From Chloroflexota bacterium (GTDB taxonomy: Bacteria; Chloroflexota; Anaerolineae; Promineifilales; Promineifilaceae): a DNA stretch of 36,089 bases. Both the position numbers and the translations under genes were made by a program. Below the pieces are notes generated by a model. It saw only the letters and a program-made list of their open reading frames with translations. It ran no database searches and was not told where the DNA came from. The stretch is from positions 28,264-64,352 of the forward strand of contig JAGNBF010000037.1 of NCBI GenBank assembly GCA_018004935.1, written 5' to 3'. This document shows positions 1 to 7,976 of this stretch, one piece after another (within the stretch, counting starts at the first letter, position 1; the number at the start of each line of letters is the position of its first letter).

Positions 1-33
1 ATGGTGTCAATATGGTGTCAATATGGTGTCAAG
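1..33. repeat. 11-bp tandem repeat, three units
   Basis: Three consecutive copies of ATGGTGTCAAT, the last ending in G instead of T. The array touches the left edge of the window, so its full length is unknown. The rest of the gene-free stretch 1-341 holds two dispersed repeats described separately and no gene I can support. Confidence 0.85.
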
Positions 34-155
34 AATTTTATGATATTTGCAGAGTGTTGTCAAGGGATCCTCTGTTTTTCTATTGCGCCTAAAACTAGCG
101 AAATATTATCTTTTAGTAACTCTAGATATTCGGAAAAACATTTGGGGCCTGGTTG

Positions 156-213
156 GTAGTAACGACTTTAATCGTCCGGCGTGGGACGGCTAAAGCAGTT
201 ACGACTTTAGTTG
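156..213. repeat. Dispersed palindromic repeat (TAACGACTTTA...TAAAGCAGTTAC type), copy 1
   Basis: Imperfect inverted repeat with arms reading AACGACTTTA and TAAAGCAGTTA around a short GC-rich loop. Related copies are at about 3271-3325 and 13326-13381. Such families usually fold as hairpins in RNA or ssDNA; the function is unknown. Confidence 0.7.
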
Positions 214-287
214 AAAGGTCGATCAAAAACTACTATAAATAGCACATGTGCCTGAAAAAGTTCTCACCCTGGGTTCGCTCAAGATTA

Positions 288-325
288 AGTTGGGTGGCTC
301 GGTCAGGGAATCGGGCACAGCAAAC
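288..325. repeat. Divergent copy of the GGTCAGGAGACC hairpin repeat
   Basis: Reads GGTGGCTCGGTCAGGGAATC followed by GGGCACAGCAAA. It is a mutated relative of the hairpin repeats at 4763-4823, 13120-13147, 31226-31257 and 31297-31357. It lies just downstream of the stop of the minus-strand lipoprotein gene, but has no T-run, so I do not call it a terminator. Confidence 0.6.
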
Positions 326-341
326 TCCAATCCTCCGGCTC

Positions 342-1907
342 TTATTGGATCCACCCAAGAACCCTTATGTGTACTTCGGAAGAAGCTATTTGTGGTAATA
401 AAGCGGTAGAAGTTTGACTTTCTGGAAAGAACAAGAGTGGCATGGATGATGTTACTGTTTCGTGAAAAAACGGATTACGAAACATCATTACGGTTTTACC
501 ATCTGGAGCAAATAAGTGCCCGTTATAATCTGATGATCCCTGGAAAACGATAGGTGTTATCTCTCCTGTTACTACGCTGTAAATAAATCCATTCTGCTCA
601 CTATCATACAGAACAAGGTACTGTCCGTCTGTAGAGAATTCGCTATAGCCAACATAACCCGTTATGGTTGTTGCGTCTCCATTAACCAGGGATCGAAGAT
701 AAACATCTCCCCCAGGGCAACCCTGTAGTTCTCGACCATTTTCAACAAAAGAATAATAAGTTGCCATCACTATTGTTGAACCATCATGGGAAGACAGGTA
801 ACTACAGGTTTCAGGCAATTCATTGCCTTGCGGGATGGTTTCTGGAGGCGAATCAAAATTCGCCAATGCCTCAAAAGAAGGCATGATTAGTGTGCCAAAC
901 CAAAACTCCCTTAGCTCATCAGGAAGTCCATTATGGGACACTGACACCAATACCTGTCCATCAGGCAATATACGAGAAACGTTATAGTTCGTATTGATCT
1001 CAAATTCCTGATCATCGAATTCCAGGTTCCAAACATGAAAATAATGGTCCTCAATAGCATCCCCCATCAAATCATTGATCGGTGTATCAATGGCGGCCCA
1101 GTATAACCCTGTTGTTCGGGTTTCTCTCACTGAACCAGGCGGGCCTCCTTGAGCAGTACTTCGTGTAACAGTTCCTTTCTCGTAATAAATTCTCGTTGGA
1201 TCATTCGTTACAGAATGTAAGATAACGACGTTATGTTCAGGAGGTGATAAACGTCGGTTTTCTTGTTCAGTAGGGGAAGAAATAAAAGCTCCAGTAGATC
1301 CTCCCCCTTCATTGGAGAGATATATAAAACGACCATCAGCCAACCAATAGGCATGCGGTGAGTCAGATGACAAAAAAGCCACCGTTCTAAATGAACCATC
1401 CGCTCCCACAACATCTAGACGTGGTTCTTGTAATAGATTGTAAGGCCAGCTTCCAAAAGAGATGACCAGTAAATAATGATTGTCAGGAGAAGGAATAGCT
1501 CTTAAAACATAACGGTTAAAACCGTCAGTTATAGGTTGCAAACTTGTCCCCTCGCTTCCCACTTGAAACAGATCAATGGCCGAATTACTTGCTGATGAAT
1601 CATATAAAGTACGGGGCATCTGTATGATGATTTGACCACCTCCACCAATTGGCGTTGCTGTGGGAGTAGGGGTAGGAGTCGGTGTCAATGTAGGTGTAAG
1701 AGTGGGTGTTGAAGTAGCGGTGTAGGTAGCGGTAGGCGTCGAAGTAGGCGTAAACGTCATTGTAAGTGTGGCTGTAGCTGTTGATGTTATGTTTATCGTT
1801 GGTACGACTTTGGTATCAGTATTACCAGCCAGAGAAGTCTCGGTTGAAACATCAGCACAAGCCGTAACAAAGAGAAAAAATAACGCAAAAATCAATTTTT
1901 TGGTCAT
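342..1907 (-). CDS. Secreted lipoprotein with Thr/Pro-rich linker and beta-propeller-like domain
   Basis: Predicted 521-residue exported lipoprotein of unknown specific function. The start chosen at 1907 gives a compact signal peptide with a lipobox ending in Val-Thr-Ala-Cys (Cys17) and a GGA about 8 bases upstream; the open frame continues 24 codons further upstream but that extension is not signal-like. A low-complexity linker of about 60 residues made of Thr-Pro and Thr-Ala repeats follows, as is common in Chloroflexota surface lipoproteins. The remaining part, about 410 residues, has recurring patterns such as Ser-Pro-Asp-Asn-His-Tyr-Leu-Leu and Ser-Thr-Asp-Gly-Gln-Tyr-Leu, typical of TolB/PD40 beta-propeller blades. 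The gene stands alone and is visibly more A+T-rich than the rest of the window, and it lacks the GCGGCCGC motif, which may indicate acquisition. The propeller assignment is inference. Confidence 0.75.
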   Translation of the reverse strand: MTKKLIFALFFLFVTACADVSTETSLAGNTDTKVVPTINITSTATATLTMTFTPTSTPTATYTATSTPTLTPTLTPTPTPTPTATPIGGGGQIIIQMPRTLYDSSASNSAIDLFQVGSEGTSLQPITDGFNRYVLRAIPSPDNHYLLVISFGSWPYNLLQEPRLDVVGADGSFRTVAFLSSDSPHAYWLADGRFIYLSNEGGGSTGAFISSPTEQENRRLSPPEHNVVILHSVTNDPTRIYYEKGTVTRSTAQGGPPGSVRETRTTGLYWAAIDTPINDLMGDAIEDHYFHVWNLEFDDQEFEINTNYNVSRILPDGQVLVSVSHNGLPDELREFWFGTLIMPSFEALANFDSPPETIPQGNELPETCSYLSSHDGSTIVMATYYSFVENGRELQGCPGGDVYLRSLVNGDATTITGYVGYSEFSTDGQYLVLYDSEQNGFIYSVVTGEITPIVFQGSSDYNGHLFAPDGKTVMMFRNPFFHETVTSSMPLLFFPESQTSTALLPQIASSEVHIRVLGWIQ

Positions 1908-2170
1908 ACTCATTTCCGTAATATCTATTGAACTTCTTGTTGTGGCAAATATAACAAACAACGCATCATGATAAGCCACTATTTTCCAGTATCAGGCAAA
2001 GGCATCTGTGCAACAAACTGAATGAGCATAAAACAGAGCCTGGATATTTCAGTTTGACCGTACGTGCCGGATATTCCTCTCAATAAGCATGTATACTGGC
2101 TTCAGCCCAAACCTACTTAACAGCGTATCTTAACTTTGTGGTTATTTCGGAATGCGTGGGGTGTGGCTAC

Positions 2171-2227
2171 ATGTAGGGGCTGGCCTTGTGCCTGTCCCGC
2201 CGAGGACAACCACAAGGGTGGCCCTTA
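2171..2227. repeat. Dispersed repeat (GGGGCTGGCCTTGTGCC type), copy 1
   Basis: Imperfect inverted repeat in which GGCCTTGTG pairs with CACAAGG. Related copies lie at about 3156-3212 and 13248-13290. Open frames across it (about 2136-2397) are products of the repeat. The rest of 1908-2301 shows nothing I can name. Confidence 0.7.
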
Positions 2228-2312
2228 CAGATGGTGTCCATCCCCTGAAATCCCAAAGACCCGACTTTGTTTGTATCTTATCTCCCGTAGTTCGGCAAAC
2301 ATCTTTTGTTAT

Positions 2313-2494
2313 AGGGCGATTGCATACTCACCAGAATGAACCCATCCCCCTACCCCCCTTCCCGAAATCGGGAAGGGGGAACCCACTCGTCGGGTAAAAT
2401 CGGGGCTTCGCCCCGATTTTACCCGCCTTAAAAAACTCCCCGCCCCTGGGGGCGGGGTTGGGGGTGGGGAAAATCCGAATATGCAATCGCCCTG
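2313..2494. mobile_element. MITE-like non-autonomous element with terminal inverted repeats and 11-bp target duplication
   Basis: About 182 bp. The ends are perfect 14-bp inverted repeats, AGGGCGATTGCATA at 2313-2326 and TATGCAATCGCCCT at 2480-2493, followed by G at 2494. The direct repeat TCTTTTGTTAT occurs immediately left (2302-2312) and right (2495-2505), as expected for a target-site duplication. The interior is made of smaller hairpins: a CCCGAAATCGGG stem, a CGGGGCTTCGCCCCG stem and a CCCCGCCCCTGGGGGCGGGG stem. It carries no gene and must have been moved in trans. Partial or rearranged relatives end at 8400, 10573, 13088 and the right window edge. The insertion lies between the yjaB start and its likely promoter. 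Confidence 0.75.
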
Positions 2495-2556
2495 TCTTTT
2501 GTTATATTATGGTTGAACCGAAGCAACCATGTGCCGAAAGTGGATATTACATACCT

Positions 2557-3024
2557 ATGCAACTCCTATCTGGCGTTTTTCCAATACACACTCAAGACTT
2601 TCCCCGCGTTGTGGAGGTGTGGGAAGCCTCTGTCCGGGAAACGCATGATTTCGTCAGTGAAGCAGATATCCAATTCTTCAAGCCGCTGGTGCGAGATGCT
2701 CTTCCTCTTGTGCCAGGACTCGTCTGTGTTCGTGATGGTAGCTATCAGGTTGTTGGCTTTATCGGTGTAGTGGAGAGCAAAGTGGAGATGTTGTTTGTTC
2801 ATCCATCAGCGCGAGGCCAGGGAGCCGGGAGTAGACTGCTAATGTATGCGATCACTACATTGGGGGCTACAACCCTTGATGTCAATGAGCAAAACGAACA
2901 AGCTGTCGGGTTCTACCTACATTTGGGGTTTGAAGTAGTCGGACGTTCAGAGCTTGATGGTACAGGTAAGCCCTATCCGCTACTGCACTTACGACGCGAT
3001 GGTTTGAGGAATGAAGGTCCCTGA
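2557..3024 (+). CDS. yjaB: GNAT-family N-acetyltransferase, YjaB-like
   Basis: A 155-residue single-domain acetyltransferase. The C-terminal half closely resembles what I know of E. coli YjaB: the acetyl-CoA-binding loop reads His-Pro-Ser-Ala-Arg-Gly-Gln-Gly-Ala-Gly (Q/RxxGxG type), followed by Val-Asn-Glu-Gln-Asn-Glu-Gln-Ala-Val-Gly-Phe-Tyr and then Gly-Lys-Pro-Tyr-Pro-Leu-Leu. The N-terminal Glu-Thr-His-Asp-Phe is also shared. YjaB binds acetyl-CoA; its natural substrate is not firmly established. I chose ATG 2557 because it gives a YjaB-like length. An alternative ATG at 2509 adds 16 residues, and anything further upstream runs into the MITE-like insertion. Neither start has a clear ribosome binding site. 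No neighbour suggests an operon. Confidence 0.8.
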   Translation: MQLLSGVFPIHTQDFPRVVEVWEASVRETHDFVSEADIQFFKPLVRDALPLVPGLVCVRDGSYQVVGFIGVVESKVEMLFVHPSARGQGAGSRLLMYAITTLGATTLDVNEQNEQAVGFYLHLGFEVVGRSELDGTGKPYPLLHLRRDGLRNEGP

Positions 3025-3155
3025 CGAGGTCGTTTCAATGAAGAAATTATTCATCTGGTCATGACCTAGACTCATTAATCCAACCAATTACGCCAGTTTC
3101 AACCTCACCTGGGCAAGCCAAAACCAACTATAGACCTTAAGATAATGATTTCGAG

Positions 3156-3325
3156 TAGGGGCTGGCCTTGTGCCTGCTCTGCACTGGGGCAACCACAAGG
3201 GTTGCCTGTACAGTCAAAATCTTTTTCTTAAAAGCTATAGTACAGCTTTACGGAAGTCTTTAATAGGTTTGTCGTAACGACTTTAGTCGTCCCACGCTGG
3301 ACTGCTAAAGCAGTTACTACGAACC
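3156..3325. repeat. Two dispersed repeats filling the yjaB-mrp gap
   Basis: Positions 3156-3212 are a copy of the GGGGCTGGCCTTGTGCC repeat, and 3271-3325 a copy of the TAACGACTTTAG...CTAAAGCAGTTA palindrome. Together they account for most of the gene-free stretch 3025-3363. No gene or promoter is evident there. Confidence 0.65.
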
Positions 3326-3363
3326 AAAAACATGCCACGAATTTCCGAGAACTTGTCCCAGTT

Positions 3364-4347
3364 TCAAGTTCCCGCTTCTAACAAATCTGTTTCAGATATG
3401 CTACCCAATGGTGCTACCAAAGCTTCAGCTACATGCCGCAAACGGGTTGCACTCACTGAATCAGGCGTAGCCAAAACGATGGGTAAGCCATTATCTCCCC
3501 CGGCTCGGATGGCCGGGTCCAGCGGTAGTTGAGCCAATAAAGGGACCCGCAACTGCTGGCACAGCCGTTTACCCCCATCCTCCCCAAAGATAAATTCCGC
3601 CTGCCCACAGTGGGAACACAGGTAATAACTCATGTTTTCAATCACCCCCAGAATCGGCACATCTAGCTGGCGAAACATTTCCCCCCCTTTAATAACGTCC
3701 ACCATGCCACATCTTGAGGTGTTGCCACTATAATGGCCCCGGTCAATGGCAAGGATTGGGTCAGTGTCAATTGCACATCACCCGTGCCGGGCGGTAAATC
3801 TACAATCAGGTAATCCAGTTCACCCCACATCACGTAAAAGCTGTCGGATCGCCTGATGCATCATGGGGCCACGCCAGATAATGGGAGCATCAGGTGGCAC
3901 AAGCAAGCCGATTGACATGACGCTGACACCATGGGCTTGGGGCGGGAAAATCTGATCGCCAAAGGCAAAGGGCTGTTCATCCACAATGCCCATCATGAGG
4001 GGGACGTTAGGGCCATGAATATCCCCGTCTAAGAGTCCGACCCGTTGCCCCATCTGCGCCAGGGCCACGGCCAGATTGACGGCCAGGGTTGACTTACCCA
4101 CACCCCCTTTACCGCTGGCCACCGCCACAACAAACTGGGCATCCAGATTAAGCGGCGAGGTGTCGCGCAGAGATGAACGAGCCATGGTTGCAAAGGTGAT
4201 GTGTACCTCTTTAACACCAGGAATAGCCATAACGGCTTTCCTGGCGCGTCGTTCAATGGGCACTTGCAAGGGCTTACGTTGAACCAGGTCGTCCAACCGC
4301 TTGAGGGCGGTTTCGATTTGGGGAAAAACCTTTGGCGTTTGGGGCAT
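3364..4347 (-). pseudogene. mrp: Mrp/ApbC-type Fe-S cluster carrier ATPase, frameshifted and N-terminally degraded
   Basis: Mrp/NBP35 ATPases bind and transfer Fe-S clusters. The N-terminal part (4347 down to 3820) holds the Walker A motif Gly-Lys-Gly-Gly-Val-Gly-Lys-Ser-Thr and Asp-Gly-Asp-Ile-His-Gly-Pro-Asn, then stops after Leu-Leu-Arg-Asp-Val-Gly. The central Walker B stretch ([13 protein letters not shown]) is present at about 3710-3830 but in another frame. The C-terminal part (from 3705) is in a third register and carries the Cys-x-x-Cys pair (Tyr-Leu-Cys-Ser-His-Cys) expected to hold the bridging cluster. Two frameshifts are therefore needed, one in a G-run near 3825 and one near 3708. 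The N-terminal MIP18/DUF59 domain is also mostly missing. Double damage argues for a true pseudogene, but assembly error in G-runs remains possible. Confidence 0.8.
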
Positions 4348-4562
4348 TATGTTTCCTGAGAAAATAAGTGGCGAGTGGCGAGTCCCAGAGTTCCTAGTAC
4401 CCCTGGGCGGAACTCTCGCGCAGGTTTAGAAACCAGGTTTTTCTCCTGTCCCATCTCGTCCCGCCATAAGAACCATCCTTAATGAAAAACAGGAAGTTGC
4501 CCTTCATGTTTCTTCGTTCATAACAGTAACGATACAGCCCCTCACCCTAACCCTCTTCCACT

Positions 4563-4593
4563 TGTTCATTAAATTTTTAATCGGGTAACGCAT
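4563..4593 (-). repeat. 31-bp repeat, copy 1, at the break point of the truncated formate dehydrogenase leader
   Basis: On the minus strand it begins ATGCGTTACCCGATTAAAAA and ends TTTAATGAACA. An identical 31-bp copy is at 18092-18122 on the plus strand. Here it supplies the last codons and the stop of the truncated ORF at 4569-4748, so it marks the junction where the gene was cut. The remaining gap 4348-4562 contains a GAGTGGCGAG simple-word spacer and a degraded CCCTCACCCTAACCCTC segment. Confidence 0.75.
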
Positions 4594-4748
4594 ACGCTAG
4601 GGACTTCCTTGCCTTGTTTGATACGTTGGGCCGGAGGTCGGGCATAAACAGTCGGAAAACCCAGACCGGCTAACTCGGCAGTCGCCGTACCAGCCATTGT
4701 TCCAGCCGCTAATTTTAAGAACTGTCGGCGAGACATTGTGGGTTCCAT
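4569..4748 (-). pseudogene. Truncated formate dehydrogenase-like leader (twin-arginine signal peptide only)
   Basis: A 59-codon ORF too short for standard gene calling. It starts at ATG 4748 behind a strong GGGAGG and encodes Met-Ser-Arg-Arg-Gln-Phe-Leu-Lys, a canonical Tat motif, a hydrophobic Ala/Gly-rich segment, and an export-type Ala-rich region. It then reads Gly-Lys-Glu-Val-Pro-Ser-Val-Cys. This matches the beginning of periplasmic formate dehydrogenase alpha subunits (FdnG-like), in which that Cys is the first ligand of the N-terminal [4Fe-4S] cluster. Immediately after this Cys the frame enters a 31-bp dispersed repeat and stops, so the catalytic molybdopterin enzyme is absent. Family assignment rests on the leader alone; another Tat molybdoenzyme cannot be excluded. 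Confidence 0.6.
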
Positions 4749-4762
4749 ATAACCTCCCTTTT

Positions 4763-4823
4763 CTTAGGATTGACGATTAAATAACGTGAACATTTGCTGT
4801 GGCCGGTCTCCTGACCGTGCCAC
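4763..4823 (-). repeat. 61-bp repeat containing the GGTCAGGAGACC hairpin, copy 1
   Basis: On the minus strand this reads GTGGCACGGTCAGGAGACCG onwards to ATCCTAAG. By eye it matches 31297-31357 at 59 of 61 positions. The core TGGC.CGGTC-AGGA-GACCGGCCA is a hairpin. It lies upstream of the truncated leader gene. Confidence 0.8.
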
Positions 4824-4933
4824 TACCCCGCCCGGCGGTCAAACCACCAGGCTCAATAGACAAAGCCCTACGGGCTAAAACGCCAGGCCAACGACCTGTG
4901 TCACGATAGCCAGTCGTAAAACGAGCGGGCAGG

Positions 4934-4992
4934 CTGGCGGATGAATTTATCCTTACCACGGTCATAAAGTGACATTTTGTTGGCGGCCACAG
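4934..4992. repeat. 59-bp dispersed repeat, copy 1
   Basis: Starts CTGGCGGATGAATTTATCCT and runs through a segment reading CATAAAGTGACATTTTGTT. A near-identical copy in the same orientation is at 10219-10277. Both are followed by a segment reading GAAGACCC.TCCCCC and then by the CCCCGCCCCTGGGGGCG hairpin. The open frame 4777-5055 (minus) is a product of these repeats and not a gene. Confidence 0.75.
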
Positions 4993-5275
4993 CCGGGTTA
5001 GGTTGGGGCTGAAGACCCGTCCCCCGGCAATTCCAGAGGAAGGGGAGAAACCCACCAGCGCGGTTGGGGGACGGACACCCCCAACCGTGCCGAGAAAAGT
5101 TCCCCGCCCCTGGGGGCGCGAATCGGGCTACTAACGGTATTTTTTGAACGATTACTTAGCCCTCACCTGCACTTCTGGGAATGGTCAAGTAAGAAGTTTA
5201 TTCCCTGGTTAGGGACTCGTTCGTTATTCTTTTGGGGAGCTAAAATTTGTGAGCAGGGTTACGATGTTTTGTGGG

Positions 5276-5338
5276 AAACCTGACAGGTTTCCGAAAACCT
5301 GTCAGGTCTAAACCGGGAAGTTATATTTTTACGAACCC
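5276..5338. repeat. CCTGACAGGTTTTC palindromic repeat, copy 1
   Basis: Near-perfect inverted repeat: ACCTGACAGGTTT, CCG, AAAACCTGTCAGGT. It is followed by a conserved tail (GGGAAGTTATATTTTTACGAACC). Further copies with this tail are at about 8029-8093 and 10066-10131. A second subtype with different flanks is at 12566-12631 and 16523-16592. It lies downstream of the metzincin gene, in an otherwise featureless part of 4993-5414. Confidence 0.85.
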
Positions 5339-5414
5339 ATAGTGCTTCGTTCAGTTAATGTAGGACACGAGGAACAATTAATAAACAGCCCTGTCACAAG
5401 TGCCAGAGGCATGA

Positions 5415-7976
5415 CTATGAGCGTAAGGCGAAGGGGAGATAAAGCCAGTGAAGTGATGTCGGCCCTACCAGGATGGTAACGGTCGTCACCGCACTCAGGG
5501 CTGAGGCATCATTGGCCTGATAAAAAAAGTAATCAAGGCCGACGAAGTTCGGATCGGGCTGATAGGTGAAACTGCCATCGGCGTTGAGTTGGAGTGAACC
5601 GTGTAATGGCCCGGCGAACAGGGAAGCCGTAAGCGGTTGGTTCTCGATGTCCGTATCGTTGCTCAGAAGCCCCGCGGCCGCGTTCACCCCCAACACCCCA
5701 CTGGCTCCATACGTATCAAACCCGGCCACCGGCGCATCATTCACGGCAGTGACCGTCGCCACCAACGTGCGGGTGGCTACCGCCCATCCATCAGACACCG
5801 TGACAGTAATCAGGGCGGTTCCGGTCTGGTTAAACTGGGGTAACATCTCCAGGGTGCGGTTGGCACCGTTGCCAGTTATCGCCACGTTGCGCGGGGGAAT
5901 GAGCGTGGGGTTGTTGCTGTCGGCCCATACCAGGAGCGCTCCCGCGTTGGTCTGGCTGTCGCCGAGGGTCACAGTGATAGGCTGGCTGAGGCTATCCTCG
6001 GCGAAGGTCTGGTTGGCGAATGGCTGGAGAGTGGGGGCGGTGTTAAGGAACGCGGCCGCGAAGTTGACACCATTCACATCCCCCCCATTCACCACCACCA
6101 TTTGGTTGCCCGGTGTCAGGCCATACCCATACCCAGCCGGTTGCACCTGATACGTGCCATTGCTCAAACCCGTCAACGTGTAATGACCATCACTATCGCT
6201 CATCGTGGTCACGGTTTGCCCCGCTAACGTGGCCGATACCCGCAAACCTTCCCCCGGCCCACCCGAAATCGTGCCACTGATACGATACGTGCCCGGTGCT
6301 CCCACCCGCACCACAACCAGGCGGCTCACCGTGCCCCCCTTCATATCCGAAACCGTCAGGCGCACCCCATAATCCCCTGCCTGTCCCCACTGGTGGCTCA
6401 TCGTGGGGTTATTGGCACTGCCGAACTGGGCATCACCCCAATCCCAATAATAAGCCAGGCTGTCGCCGTTGGCGTCGCTGGCTGTGGCCGTGACATAAAC
6501 AGAACTGTTTACAGGCACGTTCAAACTGCTGACCGCCAGGGAAGCGGTCGGGGCCACATTACCGGCAAATGGCCCTTTGTTCATCACCACATCAATGTAA
6601 CGATCCGGCGTATTTCCCCCCACACCCACCGGGGTGATAAACCATTGCGCCTGCGTGTCGGCGAAGGTGCGCCCGATAACCAGGGCCGAATCATTTGTGT
6701 CCCCGGCCAGACCATATTGGCTGTAAGGCGAACCGGGGGTCATATCCAACAACGGCGGTGTACCGGCCGTCCCCGGCCAGGGGGTAAACCCGATCAGAAC
6801 GCCATTCGTTGTCCATTGGTTAATCGGGAAAAGTTGCCGGTACTCCAGCCAATAGTCCCGCACATCCCGGGGAACCCGCAACAGGTAAACCCGTCCGGCG
6901 GTTACGGTTGGGCTGTCGTGGGCATACAGGCGATAGGTATTGCTCTGGTTGACGACCGTGACCTGATCCGGCGACAACCAGCCCAGACGCTCTTTGGCGT
7001 AGGCGGTGAAATGGTAGCGGGCATCCCCCCCAACCCCCATCATGTCAAAGGCGTTGCCGTAGTTGATGTATTGACCTGGCCCCATAACCGTCAAACCGGC
7101 CTGAGTGGTATTCCAGTTGGTGGCATGGCGCAGGCCCAGGTTATGCCCGGACTCATGGCTGAGGGCGGCAAAATTGTAATTCTCCAGGAGTAAACCCCGG
7201 TTGCCGTTATTGGCCGACGAGGCCATAAAGTGGGGTGGATGGACGATGATGTCCAGGTCGTAGGCATCGGGGTCATAACCGGCGGTTCGGGCCAGATTAC
7301 GCACATCGCGGCGGAAGCGGTTGAGGCTGTCGCGGATGAGGGGGGCGTTGCCCACCGGAACCGGGTAATCGGTGGTGCTGGTGGGCAAAAGTAAGATTGG
7401 GGTCGTCGTAATGGTGCCAAAGTCGGCCAGACCATAGCTGTTGTCATGCCAGAATTGCCCGGTCTGGTCGGTCATGTCCGCCATGCTGGTGGGGTTTGTG
7501 CCGGTCAGGGGCAAATCGGCAAAGGAAACGAGGATAACCAGGACGGTTTTTGTGCCGGTCGTCCAGCCTGGAGCGAACAAGGGGGGCTGGATGGGGGGGT
7601 CGAGTACCGGGTTGCGGGTGATGTTCATGGGAACGGTGGTGGTGATAACACCCCCTTGCCCGTCGCTGATGGTGACGGTGACGGTGTAGGTGACTTCCAG
7701 GTTATAACGCCAAGTGATGGGGTTGCCCTGGACGCGTAAACCATCCCCCATGTCCCAGGTATAGGTGAGCGGGTCGCCATCAGGGTCCGCGGCCGCGACC
7801 TGCATCGTGAACTGTTCTCCCAAAAGAGGCAGAGCCGGGTTGGCGGTCGGGGGGGCGATGAGAAGGGGGGGCTGGTTGCCCATCGTGTGAGCAGATTGGG
7901 CCAACCACCCCAACCAACCACTCAACAAAAGCATGATAACCATGACGAGCAGGGACAACCAGATAGAGCGTTTCAT
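5415..7976 (-). CDS. Secreted metzincin-type metalloprotease with PKD and Ig-like domains
   Basis: An 853-residue exported protein. The N-terminus has a basic start and a long hydrophobic segment (residues about 5-27). A PKD-like domain (about 35-115) precedes a zinc protease domain with the metzincin signature His-Glu-Ser-Gly-His-Asn-Leu-Gly-Leu-Arg-His at residues 274-284: His274, His278 and His284 as zinc ligands, Glu275 catalytic. It is followed by Phe-Asp-Met-Met-Gly, a Met-turn as in gametolysin-like (M11) peptidases. A second PKD domain lies near 470-560, a carboxypeptidase-regulatory-like fold near 560-645, then Ig/cadherin-like repeats with Asn-Asp-Ala-Pro-Val. The protein ends in Leu-Tyr-Leu-Pro-Phe-Ala-Leu-Arg-Ser, a tail shared in form with two other secreted proteins here. 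Likely role: extracellular protein degradation. The gene stands alone. Confidence 0.85.
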   Translation of the reverse strand: MKRSIWLSLLVMVIMLLLSGWLGWLAQSAHTMGNQPPLLIAPPTANPALPLLGEQFTMQVAAADPDGDPLTYTWDMGDGLRVQGNPITWRYNLEVTYTVTVTISDGQGGVITTTVPMNITRNPVLDPPIQPPLFAPGWTTGTKTVLVILVSFADLPLTGTNPTSMADMTDQTGQFWHDNSYGLADFGTITTTPILLLPTSTTDYPVPVGNAPLIRDSLNRFRRDVRNLARTAGYDPDAYDLDIIVHPPHFMASSANNGNRGLLLENYNFAALSHESGHNLGLRHATNWNTTQAGLTVMGPGQYINYGNAFDMMGVGGDARYHFTAYAKERLGWLSPDQVTVVNQSNTYRLYAHDSPTVTAGRVYLLRVPRDVRDYWLEYRQLFPINQWTTNGVLIGFTPWPGTAGTPPLLDMTPGSPYSQYGLAGDTNDSALVIGRTFADTQAQWFITPVGVGGNTPDRYIDVVMNKGPFAGNVAPTASLAVSSLNVPVNSSVYVTATASDANGDSLAYYWDWGDAQFGSANNPTMSHQWGQAGDYGVRLTVSDMKGGTVSRLVVVRVGAPGTYRISGTISGGPGEGLRVSATLAGQTVTTMSDSDGHYTLTGLSNGTYQVQPAGYGYGLTPGNQMVVVNGGDVNGVNFAAAFLNTAPTLQPFANQTFAEDSLSQPITVTLGDSQTNAGALLVWADSNNPTLIPPRNVAITGNGANRTLEMLPQFNQTGTALITVTVSDGWAVATRTLVATVTAVNDAPVAGFDTYGASGVLGVNAAAGLLSNDTDIENQPLTASLFAGPLHGSLQLNADGSFTYQPDPNFVGLDYFFYQANDASALSAVTTVTILVGPTSLHWLYLPFALRS

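Noticed and set aside
2136-2397. Two short plus-strand frames upstream of yjaB
   Set aside because: They consist of the GGGGCTGGCCTTGTGCC repeat and the MITE-like element.
4777-5055. 92-codon minus-strand frame, and the similar one at 10203-10565
   Set aside because: Both are produced by the same dispersed repeats (59-bp repeat and hairpins), which explains their partial similarity.
6393-7193. 266-codon plus-strand open frame inside the metzincin gene
   Set aside because: It is antisense to a gene with a signal peptide, HExxHxxGxxH motif and full domains; it has no domain of its own and no ribosome binding site.
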